Shown here one piece after another: positions 37,448 to 50,563 of a stretch of DNA of 64,000 bases (its first letter is position 1; each line of letters starts with the position of its first letter). The position numbers were made by a program, and so were the translations under genes. The stretch is from Lutraria lutraria (lineage: Eukaryota > Mollusca > Bivalvia > Venerida > Mactridae), in assembly GCA_964023205.1 (NCBI GenBank), contig OZ026841.1, positions 29,650,399 through 29,714,398 on the forward strand, written 5' to 3'. The notes under the pieces are model-generated. The model was not told the DNA's origin. It ran no database searches and saw nothing but the letters and a program-made list of their open reading frames with translations.

Positions 37448-40400
37448 AACACACATCATTTACATACAATGTATATATCAGTTTCACGCAACACATTTTA
37501 ATATAGCAGTGTTGAAGTGATTATACAGTTAGCAAGTTATTGCATTTCCTCTCAGAATTGTTTGGTAGTAATTATTTCACTTGCGCTTTGTTTTCATCTA
37601 TACGTACTCTAGTGCAATGGGCCATTGTGACTTGGAACCATGTCACGCACATATGACTTTCTTGTTCCGATATTTTCGCACATACCGTGTGGTGCAATGT
37701 CAATCAAGTAAACTAAATTGTAATTCCCTATAGGGTAATTAACACTGGTTACACGTGTGATAATGGGCCAAATATATCGTACAATTACGTGATAACGTAA
37801 GAAAATTTGTTGCATCATGAACTGCGTAACTCTCAGTATGTGCATCTTAGACGATATAGGACTCGAGGGGATTGGAACTGTGTTACCATGACGACGGCTC
37901 CTGGCATTTACCACTGAGTCTTACCTACCTAAGTAAACAGCAAATTCTGCCTCTGAGAAATTTGGAAATATTTAGGTTAGCTCACCAATAAAATCATCAT
38001 TCGAGATAAAATCAAGCATTGCTTAAATCATCATAAGTGAAGAACTACAAATACAGTAGTAAACAGCGCCTGAACAGAAAGTTGAAAATAATATCACAAC
38101 GGTCTGAGGCTAATAATGATATACAATATGTGTTATATGCTGACCAAACTTGGGGCAAAGTCCTATCCTATACATTTATACTCTTTTGCATAAGGGACAA
38201 TTTCAAATTAGCATTTGTATGGACATATGTTCACAGCTTTCGTACGTTTTATAGAATTTTACATAACAGTGAACAAAACAATGCTAGATGATAATCCTCA
38301 TGGAATAACTTGAAATCAATTCAATGTAAAGCGAAACTGGTTGTACATGTACTAGGTGTCTTGTATCACCATCATATTCTTGAATATTGTATGATTACAA
38401 ATTGATTACGCATGGATACAACATATCCATGACTTTTGGAAATTGAGTACCGTACTCGAACACAATATTTGTTTTATGGCGTATATTTTGCAGGACCTAA
38501 TTGAATGGTATGCTTTGGTTATAAAACTAAAATTTCAGAAACTTCCGATTTGAAAGAAAACAAGAAAGACAACTTCGAAAAAGTAAAGTGTTAGATCAGA
38601 AAGCTCTTCGTCAATAATTCATCTGTTTTCAATCATGCCCTTGGTCATTATACCTCAGCTAGCATGAACATTGCATACAGGACCAACATTGCACCAATAT
38701 GAACTATTAAAATGTTCTTTTATCAGATTACAATATCAGCTTGCTAACTTTTCTGAAAATTGGATGCGAATACGTTGTCATAAAGAAGAAATCAATATGG
38801 TTTTATTAACAGAGTTTCATGACACCCATCAATGATGGATGCATACAGTAATACGGTCAAGGGTGGATAGATTAGAGTTGAAGAAGACAACTTTCCAAGA
38901 AATTATATATAATCCGCCGGCTAATTATATATAAATCAACCAGTTTTTTCTAGAGTGCCTTCTCTGCAATTATCGAACTAGATACTAGTAATGAGCTATA
39001 GGAGGACTGACATATTAATTACTCGAGTACAATCCTCGTATGCAAACAAAAATTAATATAGATACATGTACTAGTAACACATAAATTAGAGTATTGATTA
39101 AAGTGCTTCACGCCTGAGACAAAATTCGGAGGTCATGAAGTCCTGACTTCGATGGATCCGGAATGCCTTTTTATAGATCACGTTTTATTGCTATTCTATC
39201 AAACCTAGCTATGTAAGGAGGTAAAAAAGGATGAGCAACAATAAGACTAGAATGAAGTTTAGTATTCAGGTGTACATACTGTCTATTAGATTAGTGAAGG
39301 TGTGCTATACCTGGGACCATTGTAAATACTGTTGACCCCTACTAAGGCCTACGTTCACGATGAGGTTAGTATTTACAGCTGACCTAAACTTAATTAGGTT
39401 TGGCAATGCATGTGGTATAAAAACTCCAACGGCTTCCCTAATGGATACATCTTGAGACATTTTGTTTTACTAAAAAGAGAGCTTTTTCGGAGACAATTAA
39501 AAAATTCTGCCATATCTGACCCTTCCTCAATGATTCCGAAGAGACCTTTGTCATCTTATCATGTGACACGTACGACAAGACAAGTGCTTTTGTTTTTGTT
39601 TCTGTTCTGAGTAGAACCACTCCCCCCTAACAGGCAACACTGGTGAGTGGAGCTGTCAGGACATACTAAGCCAGGACACAGTAGTCAGGAAATGTGTCGT
39701 CGCCATAGTCTGGCACATAGACTTAAAGTGGTTTTCTACGCACATTTTTTACACAGTCATTTTGATCTCAAGATGATCTGCTCGCATGCAAATCTGGTTG
39801 GGTCAGTCCTAGGAATTCTTTATTCGGACCAAGCCAGTTTATGATGTTGTTCAGGTCGTCATTGTCATAATTGCAAGTGGCAACAGTGGAGAATGGCAGA
39901 GGTTTCAGGACGGCAACACCCAAACTCATCCATTGATGACTCTTCGATTCGGCAGCTTAATTATATGCTGTCTACCAGTGTATCATGGATCACTGGCACA
40001 CAGTCTACAAAATGTCACTTCAGCAAAATTTTACGTTACAGCACTGGATTAAACTTTTTAATATAACTATCCACTTACAATTTTCGTTGACATTCAAAAG
40101 TATCGTTAACATACACTCTTCTAGTCAAATTCTAAATATATTTTGCTGTTTTTTTTTTAAATTAAGACCTCATTTTGACAAATGCTCGTAAGTAATTTAT
40201 GAAAATGTTAAACAAAAATCATATATTATATACGGCTAATCAATGCGTGCTTTGGTCCGCTTGACCAGTTAATGCTGTGTATAGTATATAGGTCATATCA
40301 ATGAAATCTTTACGGACCCGGACCGTAAATCGGGCGTACTTTTTCATAAACCTAAAGTGCCATTGTAGTGATCTCCCTTTGGTAAACTAAAATTTTATTT

Positions 40401-41017
40401 GGTAGGGTTGTTAAGAATAGTGTAAGCATGTTTTGTTGACTTTTTATCTTTAAATTATAGATATTGTGCTTCCCCAGATTTATTATTAACTTTGATCAGA
40501 TGATAATTTAAGTTATGTTCAGGAACATTTGATTCATTGTCATCTTGTTTGTTCAGTTAATACTTTAGTTCAAAATCGACTTCTTGCACAGGTGACTAAG
40601 TTTATTAAATGATATATTCATGATAATCGAAGGAAGATTAGTTCTGGTTGGTATGAGTGATTTTTATCATTTAATACATCACATTATTACAGCTTGAACC
40701 TCTCCTCAATGATCAATTTAACAATTGGTGCTTGTATTTTATGTTAAACTATATAACTATGACTTTAGTATCCCTTGTAGTGTTGTTTATAAACTGCGAG
40801 GATAACTCTTTACTTATCTTAAAATTCATGACAGTACAAGTATGCAGTCATAAAACCATTTAATTCATCTAAACAATTATTCTTCGTGTCAGAAAACTTT
40901 TAAGAATCAATAAAAAAACATATGTCAACTGCTTGCTGCAATGCATTCTTTGACACACTGATGGGGGAGTGACGGCTATATTGATTTTTACCTTGAATGC
41001 ATTTCACCGAGAATCGG

Positions 41018-41052
41018 CCAATCAAATGCGAGATACGAAGTCACGCGGGAAA
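41018..41052 (+). promoter_or_regulatory. Possible promoter of the LRR gene (CCAAT plus E2F-like motif)
   Basis: CCAAT at 41018-41022 and GCGGGAAA at 41045-41052 lie in a locally GC-richer stretch about 1.1 kb upstream of the LRR start. With the likely 3' splice site at 42066-42067 this could be the promoter ahead of a non-coding first exon. Motif evidence only. Confidence 0.22.
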
Positions 41053-41435
41053 TTTCTGCGACAGTACTAAACTCAAACCAATGTGCGGACCATCTATCAT
41101 TTGCAGAAATATCAAAACAGTATTTTAAGAGATAATATGCATTAAAATGCGATAAAGTTATATAGCAGTATTAATTTGAATTGATTCCAAATGGTTGTAT
41201 GAAAGACAAAATTGACTTGACTGTAGAAATGACATAAATCATCAATGAAAAGGTTGAGGCATAGTCGCATACAATGTAAACAAATGCTAGGCAGAAATGG
41301 AAGTGGAGGTGACACTCATGAGTCAGTTATTGGTAATATAAGGGCACTCGCAGTAATATGTATATCGCGGTAATACTAATGAGTATACATAGGATAATGG
41401 TTATACCTATTACCACGAGTCTAATTCTTTACTTA

Positions 41436-41826
41436 CAGGGCTCGACACTTACAGTGGTCTGTTAGCCCGAGACTACCTATTTTCTCCAAGGACTACTTAG
41501 GTTTCCAAGCTGGTTATCCCGTCAGGCTATCTGAAATTTGGGTGACCTGAATTCTATACATTTACGTAAATATTATTAAGCTTACAAGCTTTTGTTAGAT
41601 CTGATATGATATAACCTGTATAACTTTGTTCAATACATTTGTGTAAATCTGATGTATGTATGTGTTTTGCATTCTAGTAAAATGTACAATGTAGACATTG
41701 AAATGAATGAGAAACACATATTTTATGTACTAGAATGAGGACTACCTATAATTTGCAAGGACTTCCTCAATTTCTATGCTGGTAGTCCCGCTGACTACCT
41801 CTTGAAAAAGTTAATGTCGAGCCCTG
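41436..41826. mobile_element. hAT-like MITE, CAGGGCTCGACA ends
   Basis: Begins CAGGGCTCGACACTTA and ends TTAATGTCGAGCCCTG, with inner inverted GACTACCT segments. CAGGG termini suggest hAT-type elements, but no clean 8-bp target duplication is visible. It lies 290 bp upstream of the LRR start. Confidence 0.65.
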
Positions 41827-42118
41827 ATTTAGCTTTAAATTTACGACAGCATCACTTCTAGTAAACTGAGTGGGTTATTCTTAATGTTGTATTTGATTAT
41901 ATCTGGTTACAATGCACCAACTTTGAATATTCTAAGTTGAAAGTTGGCCTTTATTTTGCATGTCATCCTTACAAATACTTCCGTAGGTGTGGAGATCCAA
42001 CAGTGGAATAAAAAAGTCCAAGTTTAATGAACAAATTATTTAGCATGCTTATTATTATTTATTTTAGTGTCAACAATGTCTGATGTTGCTGATTTATTGA
42101 AAGGATGAGAAAAGGAGT

Positions 42119-43721
42119 ATGGAGCTGTTGGAGATTGAAAATATCTTAAAAAGGGCCATAGAAAAGGGTCAGGATACACTGAACCTAAGCAACAGAAATA
42201 TGGCAATACTGCCTAGTAATATTCATTGTTTAGAAAAAGTGAAAAAACTCATGCTGAATGATAATCGACTAGTAATGCCACCATCCGAAGTCACAGAATT
42301 AGTTCAGTTAGAGGAGCTGACTTTAGATAGTAACAACTTTACAATGCTGCCATCAGAAATTGCTAAACTTCAACAGTTGAAATGTTTCAGTGCTTGTTAC
42401 AATCCATTAAATATCTTAACGCCTGAAATTGGCAGTTTGACAGCTTTGACTCAGCTGTGGCTTGTGGAGTGTCAGTTTGTTAATATCCCAGATGAAATTG
42501 GAAACCTATCTAGTCTCCAGACATTAAGTTTACGTGGGAACAAATTAAGTGCAATTCCTCCAAAATTTGGGAAACTTACAAAGTTAAGATGGTGTTGTCT
42601 TGCCGACAACCTGTTAGACTTGTTACCCAGTGAATGCTCACATCTGCAGTCTTTAGTGTATTTTGATCTTAACAGGAATTATTTATCATATGTCCCAGAA
42701 TGTTTAACAAATATACCTGAACTCATGTCACTTCATATGAAGGGGAATCAGATTTCTTCATTAAATGATGACACTTTATTAGGACTCTCTAAATTAACAA
42801 AATTTGATCTTCGAGACAATACAATTCTCAGTAAACCAGATCATTGGAAGGTGAGTAATATGATATTTTAACTCAAAGATTTACATTCAAAAGGAATAAA
42901 AGTTAATTTGTAAAAATTCAGAAGTACATGTATATGTGGTAATAAATGTCATATTACATGAACTATTCTCTCGTGTTTTATTAGCCCGCCTCCGTGGTCG
43001 AGTGGTGAAGGTCACTGACTTCAAATCACTGTAACCTCTCACTGGTAGAGGGTCATGGGTTCGAGCCACGCTACTGACCATGTCTCTTTATATGAGAAAG
43101 TAGGCAGTTGCTTACAGAGTACTGGTTCTTCGGTTAGATGAACTGTTTGCCTCATATGACTCTGACTGTTGAAAAGGAACTTAAAACTCAAAAAGACAAA
43201 ACATCACTCATGTTTTATTAGCTTAAGTAAATTTAATTGTAGTTCATGTTGATCACAATGAGTCAGAATTTTCATGTCATTCGTGGTTAACAATAAGTAC
43301 ATTGTTGGTATCTTCATAGGAAAGTCTTTGGTTCAGAATCTTGAGTCTAGTTCTTTCTTTAATTTATTGTTTTTCTAACCTGTAGAATGCTGTTTATTTT
43401 CAGGGTTTGGACTATATTCTTGTTGGAAAGACTGGTTTGGATGGACTCACTGATGAAGATATTAGTGATGAACTTGACATTAGAGAACATTTAAAAACTC
43501 CCAGACCTGATTTTTATTATGATGATGACAATGATGATACTGAAGAGTCTGATGATGAAGACTCTGATGATGACGATAATGATGATGACGACTCAGATAA
43601 TGAAGGAACTGTTGTAGATGAAGGTGATAGTGCTATAGCAAATGAGAAGCTACTTGTTCAGCAAGTAATTGAAAACTGTGATAAAAACTTGAAACTTGTT
43701 TCAGCAAATGGAGCATTATAA
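42119..43721 (+). CDS. Leucine-rich-repeat protein with acidic C-terminal tail (two coding exons)
   Basis: Coding exons 42119-42850 and 43404-43721, joined in phase 0 by a GT-AG intron that holds a SINE; the product is 349 residues. About nine LRRs of 22-24 residues run from about residue 20 to 240 with the pattern LxxLxLxxNxLxxLPxxI (for example LQTLSLRGNKLSAIPPKFGK), typical of the SHOC2/plant Ras-group LRR type. There is no signal peptide or membrane segment, so it is probably cytoplasmic or nuclear. The second exon ends in an Asp/Glu/Ser-rich stretch of about 40 residues followed by a short amphipathic end. An in-frame TGA just upstream supports the ATG. A likely 3' splice site at 42066-42067 suggests a 5' non-coding exon. 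I do not recognise a named orthologue; the function is probably protein-protein interaction. Confidence 0.88.
42984..43200 (+). mobile_element. SINE family 1 copy in the LRR intron
   Basis: The best-preserved copy: the head CCGCCTCCGTGGTCGAGTGG holds an A box and GGGTTCGAGCC a B box, followed by the family body and an A-rich tail. Confidence 0.75.
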
Positions 43722-44272
43722 TTTAGAAATTTGTTGTTAGTACTTGTATGTCTGCATTGTTTTTAGTGATTCAGTTAATGTCTCCCTCAGTGAAATTGTT
43801 TTTGTTACATTTCTTTTCATTCTTCTTACTTTAAACTCTTTTAATTCTTCAAAGTTAGAACATTAGTAATTGACCATACAAAGGGAAGATTGTTATATAT
43901 CAAGCAACATATCAGAGCAATCATTGGTGTTTTTAAATAATCATTTGATCATGTGATTTGGTGTATAAGAAAAGAATGGAGTGCAGCAATGGATTTTTAA
44001 ATTTTTGATGTACGTACATCTGCAGTTTTTAACACGTTATTGTCACCTGAACCTACCTATCATTTTGAAGATTTTACATTTTTGGATTTTGTTTCTTAGA
44101 GAGATATCTCCTTGTACCCTTGTTTTAGTCATTGGAGCCCCCATAAAAAAGTTTTTCAGTCACATTATGCGCTATGTCTATGTTTTTCAATTGACTTCGA
44201 ATGTTTTTAGCCTTATTATCAAAATAGTAAAAATGGAAGTTGCCGATAAGTATTCTCAGACGACGATATACA

Positions 44273-44278
44273 AATAAA
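44273..44278 (+). terminator. Candidate poly(A) signal of the LRR gene
   Basis: AATAAA about 550 bp beyond the LRR stop codon in AT-rich DNA. It is a plausible 3' end signal; transcript data would be needed to confirm it. Confidence 0.3.
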
Positions 44279-44466
44279 CAAAAATTTACAAACTTAGTCA
44301 TTTGAATTGACCGTACAAGTTTTATACTTGTGAGCGTAGACACTGACTTGTTTACATGCAGAAAATTTCTACTCATTTCTATTAGTAGCTGTTTGTTGTT
44401 GCAAAGCCTTTATTTAATGATTTATTTGACATAGTTTAAGATTGGGACCAAATATTTACTTTGATA

Positions 44467-44646
44467 TACAGTGCATCCTCTCCAAAGCAATACCCTTTTG
44501 GAGTAGCAAAATTATGTTGTTGTTGAGAGGTTGTTGCTCTAGAGAAGTTGAATTAATAGTTAAATCATGCAGTGGGAAAAAATCATACTGTTATTAAAGG
44601 GAGGTTGTTGCTCAAGAGAGGGCCGCTCTGGAGAGGTTGTACTGTA
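44467..44646. mobile_element. MITE, CAACCTCTCC family, TA target
   Basis: TA-CAGTGCATCCTCTCCAAAG at the left and GGAGAGGTTGTACTG-TA at the right, with internal GGTTGTTGCTC repeats. Confidence 0.7.
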
Positions 44647-44793
44647 TACAAAAGTTGAAAACAACAAAAAATTGAAATGTGTGCATATTCATATGTTAAA
44701 TGAACTTTGAAATTCAGAACTTTAGTTTTATTCTAATTATAATATGCTGAAATCTGGTAAAGTGAGTTCAATATAATGAGTTAGAATATAGTA

Positions 44794-45721
44794 CAGTTGA
44801 AACGCGATTGTCCGAAATGCGATAGTTCGAAAAATGCGATAGTTCGAAAATCGTCCGTCAGTCCAAGCGAATTTCCTTCTATTTTTAATATAGATTCGAT
44901 GCTATAGTACGAAATGCGATAGTACGAAAAATGAGAAAGTTCGAAATGAATTTGAAGTCCCCAGATACGTTTTTACACTACAATAAGATGCGAAAGTTCA
45001 AAGTGACTGTACGCTGTTTTTCACACCTATTCAATTTATTCAATACTTAACTGATTTTATTTGTCCACTTTGACACCTGTCATTGTAAAAAAGAAATCAT
45101 CTGGCCATAAAACTGAAAATCTAAATTATAATTAGCGTATAAAATAATAAGCGTTTAAAATTTTGACTACAAAAGCTGTGTGTATTTTCAACTATTTTGT
45201 AATTGTTTACTGTACCGTAATCATTTGTGTAAAGGTCACACGTGCGTATCAGACGCAGGTCAAACATCTGTGACAGTTCAGGGAAAATATTTTCATGCGT
45301 AAGACACATAAAATTTTTTAGCAAAGATATATGACAAAAAAAATGACGAGAAAATGATAAATATCGACGCCATTTTGTTTGTTTTGTGCTAAGTAGTCCG
45401 GGAAAAGTACGGAACCGTATTGTTTTTTAGATTAACTTTACAAAAGATTTATTTCCCTTGTCTATTTAGATATCATTTGCAAAGCTTGTCTCCGGTAAAC
45501 AATTAAATTCAGCTTGTTGTTCCGATTTTGACCATTTTCTGCCGCGGTAAATTCGAACAGGAACATAATGGAAATGTGGCGAAATCACGCTTCAACGGGC
45601 GGGGTCATCTCAATATTCCAAACTTTTTCTCATAGACAAAAAGATGCGATAGTTCGAAAAGTGCGATAGTTCGAAATTTTCGGACGTTCCCATGGCATTT
45701 CGAACTATCGCGATTCAACTG
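44794..45721. mobile_element. 928-bp pogo/mariner-like non-autonomous element
   Basis: Ends CAGTTGAAACGCGATTGTCC and its inverse, flanked by TA on both sides. Both arms hold repeated TGCGATAGTTCGAAA sub-motifs. No transposase reading frame is seen. The CAGTTGAA start and TA target resemble Tc1/mariner-pogo elements. Confidence 0.75.
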
Positions 45722-46854
45722 TACATTATTTGATGTATTTTAATATTTACTTTTTATGGCGATTGCATGATTATATGTAAATACTTGAGTCAAAGTACTT
45801 AATTTCCACTTTATGAAACTTGTGTCTTTGAAGAATCCAAAAGATGAATAAATCTATAATTTAAAATTGTCCTACTCACAGAAACTGAGTATTTTACAGT
45901 AAATGTTGAATTTTGAAATTCGACCTGGTAAATGTAATCGACCAAGAGTGTTCAATAATTTTCTCTTAGTGCTATGAAATACAAGAGGTATGTTTAGTAA
46001 AGCTGATCAGTGTATGGCCTCCTAGTGCCCAACGTAATCATATGGAAAAAATCTCAATTTTCATTCTCAAAATATTTTTGTATAATTTCATACCTTGAGG
46101 ATAAAAGTGCTACGTTTTAGCTTTTCACCCATTATTTTCAAAATATCTCAAAAACAAGCTTACAGATTTGGGGACCTGAATAATTTTTATAGTCTTCTGT
46201 TACAGAAAATAATTTAACATGCATGTTTTCTGTTGTCCCCTGAAATGTGAAGCTGTCCATTTTCAACAAAGATAAAAAAATCAGAAAATCTAATTCAATG
46301 AAAACTAACAGTAAAATTATCCATAACTTAAATCTAACTTAATAAGATAAAAGATAAACAAAATTTTGTGACAAGTACCTGTGGTTATGTTATTTATTCA
46401 ATTTAGGATAACTCTTTTTTCTTTTTTTTGTATGGTGTAGAGTTTTCTCCCTTGAAATAGTCATCCTGTAATTGTGCCTTTTAATATTTGAGCTTTAAAG
46501 TATTAAATTAGTTAAATAATTGTGTAAAATGTGCCTTATTACATCAGAATTCCCATCATTTATTTCCTCATATTTGTCAACAAGGAGACAATACTCCAGA
46601 TTTTAGTTTTTTTCTTTCTAAGTGCTGAAATTAATATTTCATTGTAACTATTTTATGAGGATCAAGGATAAGTAATGCTATGTTGATGAACAAAACGTTT
46701 TTTTTAAGTTTTCAGATATTTGGAGAAATATTCGGTAGAAATATTTAGCAAAGATGTACTGATTTGAGTATTTTCTGAATTACTATTTGCATCTTTGTGA
46801 AGTTGTTAAAGTTACATGTAGTATCACTTATAATTGTAGATTTATTACTTTTTG

Positions 46855-47224
46855 TGCCCCAACTCTGAAAGATGAGCGGGGGGGTCTATAGGTTTATACC
46901 CTTGTCTGTACTTCGTCAATCCATCCATCTGAAAATCTTGTCTCACACATATCTCCAAAAGTATTAGGGGCTGAGTTATAAAATTATGTATACAAAAATG
47001 TTTATCAGTATATGAAGTAGAGTGTAAAAGGTTTTAACTCTGTCAAAGGCTGAAGACTCTGGAGTTATCTGCCCTTGAATTTGTATTTTGGTATTACATA
47101 ATTATATGAAGATCTTGTGTCACACATGAATAATGTTTTGTAAGAACATGTATGTTATGTGTTTGCTTATGAATTTGTGATATATAGTGTACCATGACCA
47201 GAATTATATAATAGAGTTGGGGCA
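46855..47224. mobile_element. Foldback repeat with TGCCCCAACTCT ends
   Basis: TGCCCCAACTCT at the left and AGAGTTGGGGCA at the right enclose about 345 bp with GTCTGTACTTCGTCAATCCA. I believe similar elements are common in mollusc genomes (from memory). Confidence 0.5.
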
Positions 47225-47654
47225 TCTGTACATTATGGACACACTTCTAGTATGGAATCTATTTTCTTAACTGTTACTGACGCTAATTAATTAAATTGAT
47301 TAAAAAGCATTATTTCTCAAAGAATGAAAATAGAGATTTTTTGCTTTGAGACTGTTCTCTATGGCTGTTTTATAGCTTCAGAGTGTTACATGCTGTGTTT
47401 ATATTCAGGGTGTGTGTCTTGTTTTGTTAAATTTTGTATTTCAGTATTTAATGAAATTTTTCATTTCTCATCGAAACTCATTTTGCATGAGTGCTTCCAT
47501 TATATTTGAAATAAAGCATGCATTCTTATATTGTGTTTTTTATATATTTAAAAAAAAAATATTTTATTGTCGGCCCGCATGCAGTCATCTTAACATAGTC
47601 AGTTACCACAGTGGCAGTTGCATGTCTGTGTGTTAGATAGTTAGTCCGGACTTT

Positions 47655-48840
47655 CCATGTCTGGGCTGTATCTCCCTTATGCATTGACATAATAATTTTT
47701 ATCTGAAAATAACATGGCATATTAATTTGTTGAACACCATGAGACGGTGTGCAGTGCACTAAACCCAGGGCCGTTGCTCCAAGGTCAAGATCACACTTAG
47801 AGGTGTCAAAATGTCAAATGTCAAAAACGAGTATCACAGACGTTGTCCAGGCTCTTATAATCTCCCTTATGCAATGACATATTTGAAAATTACTAGGCAC
47901 AATTGTTAAATACCATGAGACAGTGTTTCATACTTAAGACCCAGGTTAATAGCTCCAAGGCCAAGGTCACACTTGGGGGTAGAAAATAAAAAATGGGGTC
48001 TATTTTTGTATCTGCTCCGGAACTTTGCCATTCCTAGATGTATTTTAGAATTACTTGGCAGAAATATTTACCAGCATGAGACAATGTGTCATGTGCATGA
48101 CCAGGTCTGTAGCTCAAGGTCATACTTAGAGGTCAAATGTATTTCCCCTGTCCAAGCTGTATCTTCTGTATGCATTGAAAGATTTTTAAATTACATAGTA
48201 CAAATGATCTCTACAATGTGGGGATGTGTCCTGCGTAAGACCCAGGTGTGTAGGCAAAAGACAAAGCTCGCTCATAGGGGTCGAATATGCTTGCCTTCTC
48301 TTGACTGTACCTTCTGTATGAATGGAAGGACTTTGACATAAATGGGAATATATGTTAACTTAAATGAGACGATGTGCCCGGGGCAACACAAAGGACTATA
48401 AGACGAAGGTCAAGATCACACTTTCGGGCCATATGTATTTTCATGGTCTGGGTCCGTATTCACAAAGCATCTTAAGTAATGTTTTAACTTAAGTCACAGT
48501 TATCCTTAAATTCGACTTTTTCCTAAACTCTTTTGTACTAATATAAAGGAGGAAATCACAATAATAAGATTTTATCCTAGTTCTAAAGATGTCAATTATG
48601 AAAATGATTATTCATTTTCACACTTTTGATGACTGGTTAACAAACTTTTACTATGAAAAAAATTTACATTTAAGTAAAGTTAAAGAAAATTTTGAGATGC
48701 TTTGTGAATACGGACCCTGGCTCAAGGATTTTGAAATAACTTGCTATATAATTTTACTTCAATGAGATGATGTGTCAAGAACATCACACATACTCATAGT
48801 TCAAAGGTCAAGGTCACAAATTAAACTTTCTTAATAGCGG
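47655..48840 (+). repeat. Degenerate tandem repeat, about six units of 145-190 bp
   Basis: Each unit runs: GGCTGTATCTCCCTTATGCA-like start, ATTACTTGGCACAAAT, CCATGAGACAGTGTGTCA, AAGACCCAGG, and AAGGTCAAGGTCACACTTAG-like end. Units begin near 47655, 47844, 48001, 48147, 48294 and 48445. The last is split by a MITE. Confidence 0.75.
48450..48717. mobile_element. MITE nested in the sixth tandem unit
   Basis: GGGTCCGTATTCACAAAGCA at the left and TGCTTTGTGAATACGGACCC at the right. Removing it rejoins the repeat unit, so it inserted after the array formed. Confidence 0.8.
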
Positions 48841-49484
48841 GCTTGAAATGTTGCCCTTGGGCATCTAGTCTTCTTGATATATTGCTGCATAATTTTTGAT
48901 ATTTCCAAAATAAAAATAAGATATTTTTGTTTGGTTTTGATTAGAATGCAAAATGCAAATGAACAGAATTAAGTAGAACAGAAATCTTCATCTTTGACAA
49001 TTATTAACTAATAAAGGGCGCCAAGATGACATGACTTATAGGGATTAGATCTGAATTTATAATTTGGAAACAGACTTAATCAGATAGCTTATATACCAAA
49101 AAATAAAATCTGATTAGAATGTTGTGCATTCAATGCAAATTATGCTTAGTACGTTGTTCATAGATGTAGATACGTAAATATTTAGGGTTTTACATTATAA
49201 TGTTTTAGTTTGTTTGTACTTAATTTCATATTAGTGAAAGGTCAACAAAATAAGGGTCACTCAAATAGCAAATTTGAAAGACCCTAACAAATGACTAATT
49301 CTTATTATGGACAAAAGGCTTAAAATACTACATAAGATTTAAGTATAATTTCCTGTCACTTTAAACATAAAAATTCTCATTTTCGCTCACTTTTATGACC
49401 CAGTTTAACGTCGATAGTACGATCATCTTCTTGACCAAATAAATCTGGATCAATATTGACATAGTCTTGTTATCAAACTGTTAA

Positions 49485-49800
49485 CCTGCCTGGTAAGCTC
49501 ACTGGTTAGAGCGATCTCTATTGATCAAGAGGTTGTGAGTTCGAACCCCGGGCGAGGCTCCGTGACACTGTCCGTGACAAATTTGACTGAAGATATTCAC
49601 ATCCTATCATTACTGTACTCCACCTCTGAATTATGTACGTGGGGTAGCTTAGCAGTAGCTTATGGATACAAGTCAGTTAGTATACTGGTTAAGGCATAAA
49701 TGAAATCCAGGGAAGCTAGTCAGGATAGCCTATAACTTCCCGCCACGATATGACTGAAATAATGTTGAAAATGGCTTTAAATCCGAAGAAAGAAAAAAGA
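49485..49800 (+). mobile_element. SINE family 2 copy
   Basis: Same order as at 22090: A box ACTGGTTAGAGCGAT, B box GTGAGTTCGAACCCC, and tail TGACTGAAATAATGTTGAAA ending in purine-rich AAGAAAGAAAA. Confidence 0.75.
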
Positions 49801-50247
49801 AAGAATCCAGGTAATAAATAGTAAACATACATGTACGATATAAAAAATGAACGAATCCAATAGTGGTGATCAAATCAATTGTTAAACAGTCTTACACTGA
49901 AATGACCAACACATCGATTTAATTAGTAATAGAATATGAAGCTGTTTGTGTCAACGTTATACACTTTCTTACAAATAATTAATTTGCATCTGTTTTCTTA
50001 TTACACACTAGCTAAAATTATGTAAACGAGTCATACATCAAGATTCCCGGGGTGGGAGGGGGAGGTAAGTGGATTGTGTAATAATAATAATAAGAAAGAC
50101 TTTATTTTACGAGGAAACTTATTTGATAATACACTAAGCAATCAATCTTTCATAAGTTCCCCAACAATGAACTATGAAAAATACTATCATACTATGCAAA
50201 GAAAATAATGATATTTGTGTGAGAAACATGTTCCTGCGGTTGGTTGA

Positions 50248-50563
50248 AGGCGCATTAGGTCTTGAATTAGGTAATACAGAACAATTGATAAAATGATAGT
50301 ATTATTGTAAGAAATATATTTTAAAAAATTGCTCTAAAAATATTTGCATAATGCCTTTCTGTAGCCACATCTCGTAAAATGTTGTCAAATGATTTGTCTT
50401 TTTTTCTGCAGTATCATTGAAAAAAAAATACTGTCTACATTTCTATGTGTACTTCGTGATTAAAGTTTTATTACAAGTAAAAGTGAGTTTCACTGATAAG
50501 ACATCTGTCTAGGTAAAATAAACCTACTTTGATTTAACATCCAAAAGGTATCATAGCAGGCCT
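50248..50563. mobile_element. TTAA-type MITE, subfamily B, diverged
   Basis: Shares AATGCCTTTCTGTAGCCACA and GATAAGACATCTGTCTAGGT with the 31521 and 32784 copies. The ends are decayed. Confidence 0.55.

Larger units (their letters stand above)
36006..41017. other. Intergenic between Kv and LRR genes (divergent promoters expected)
   Basis: Kv is on the minus strand and LRR on the plus strand, so both promoters should lie here. Only the 37081 MITE and 37350 hairpin are identifiable; 37450-40930 shows nothing I can name. Confidence 0.5.

Noticed and set aside
47973..48341. 122-codon plus-strand frame
   Set aside because: It lies entirely in the degenerate tandem repeat.
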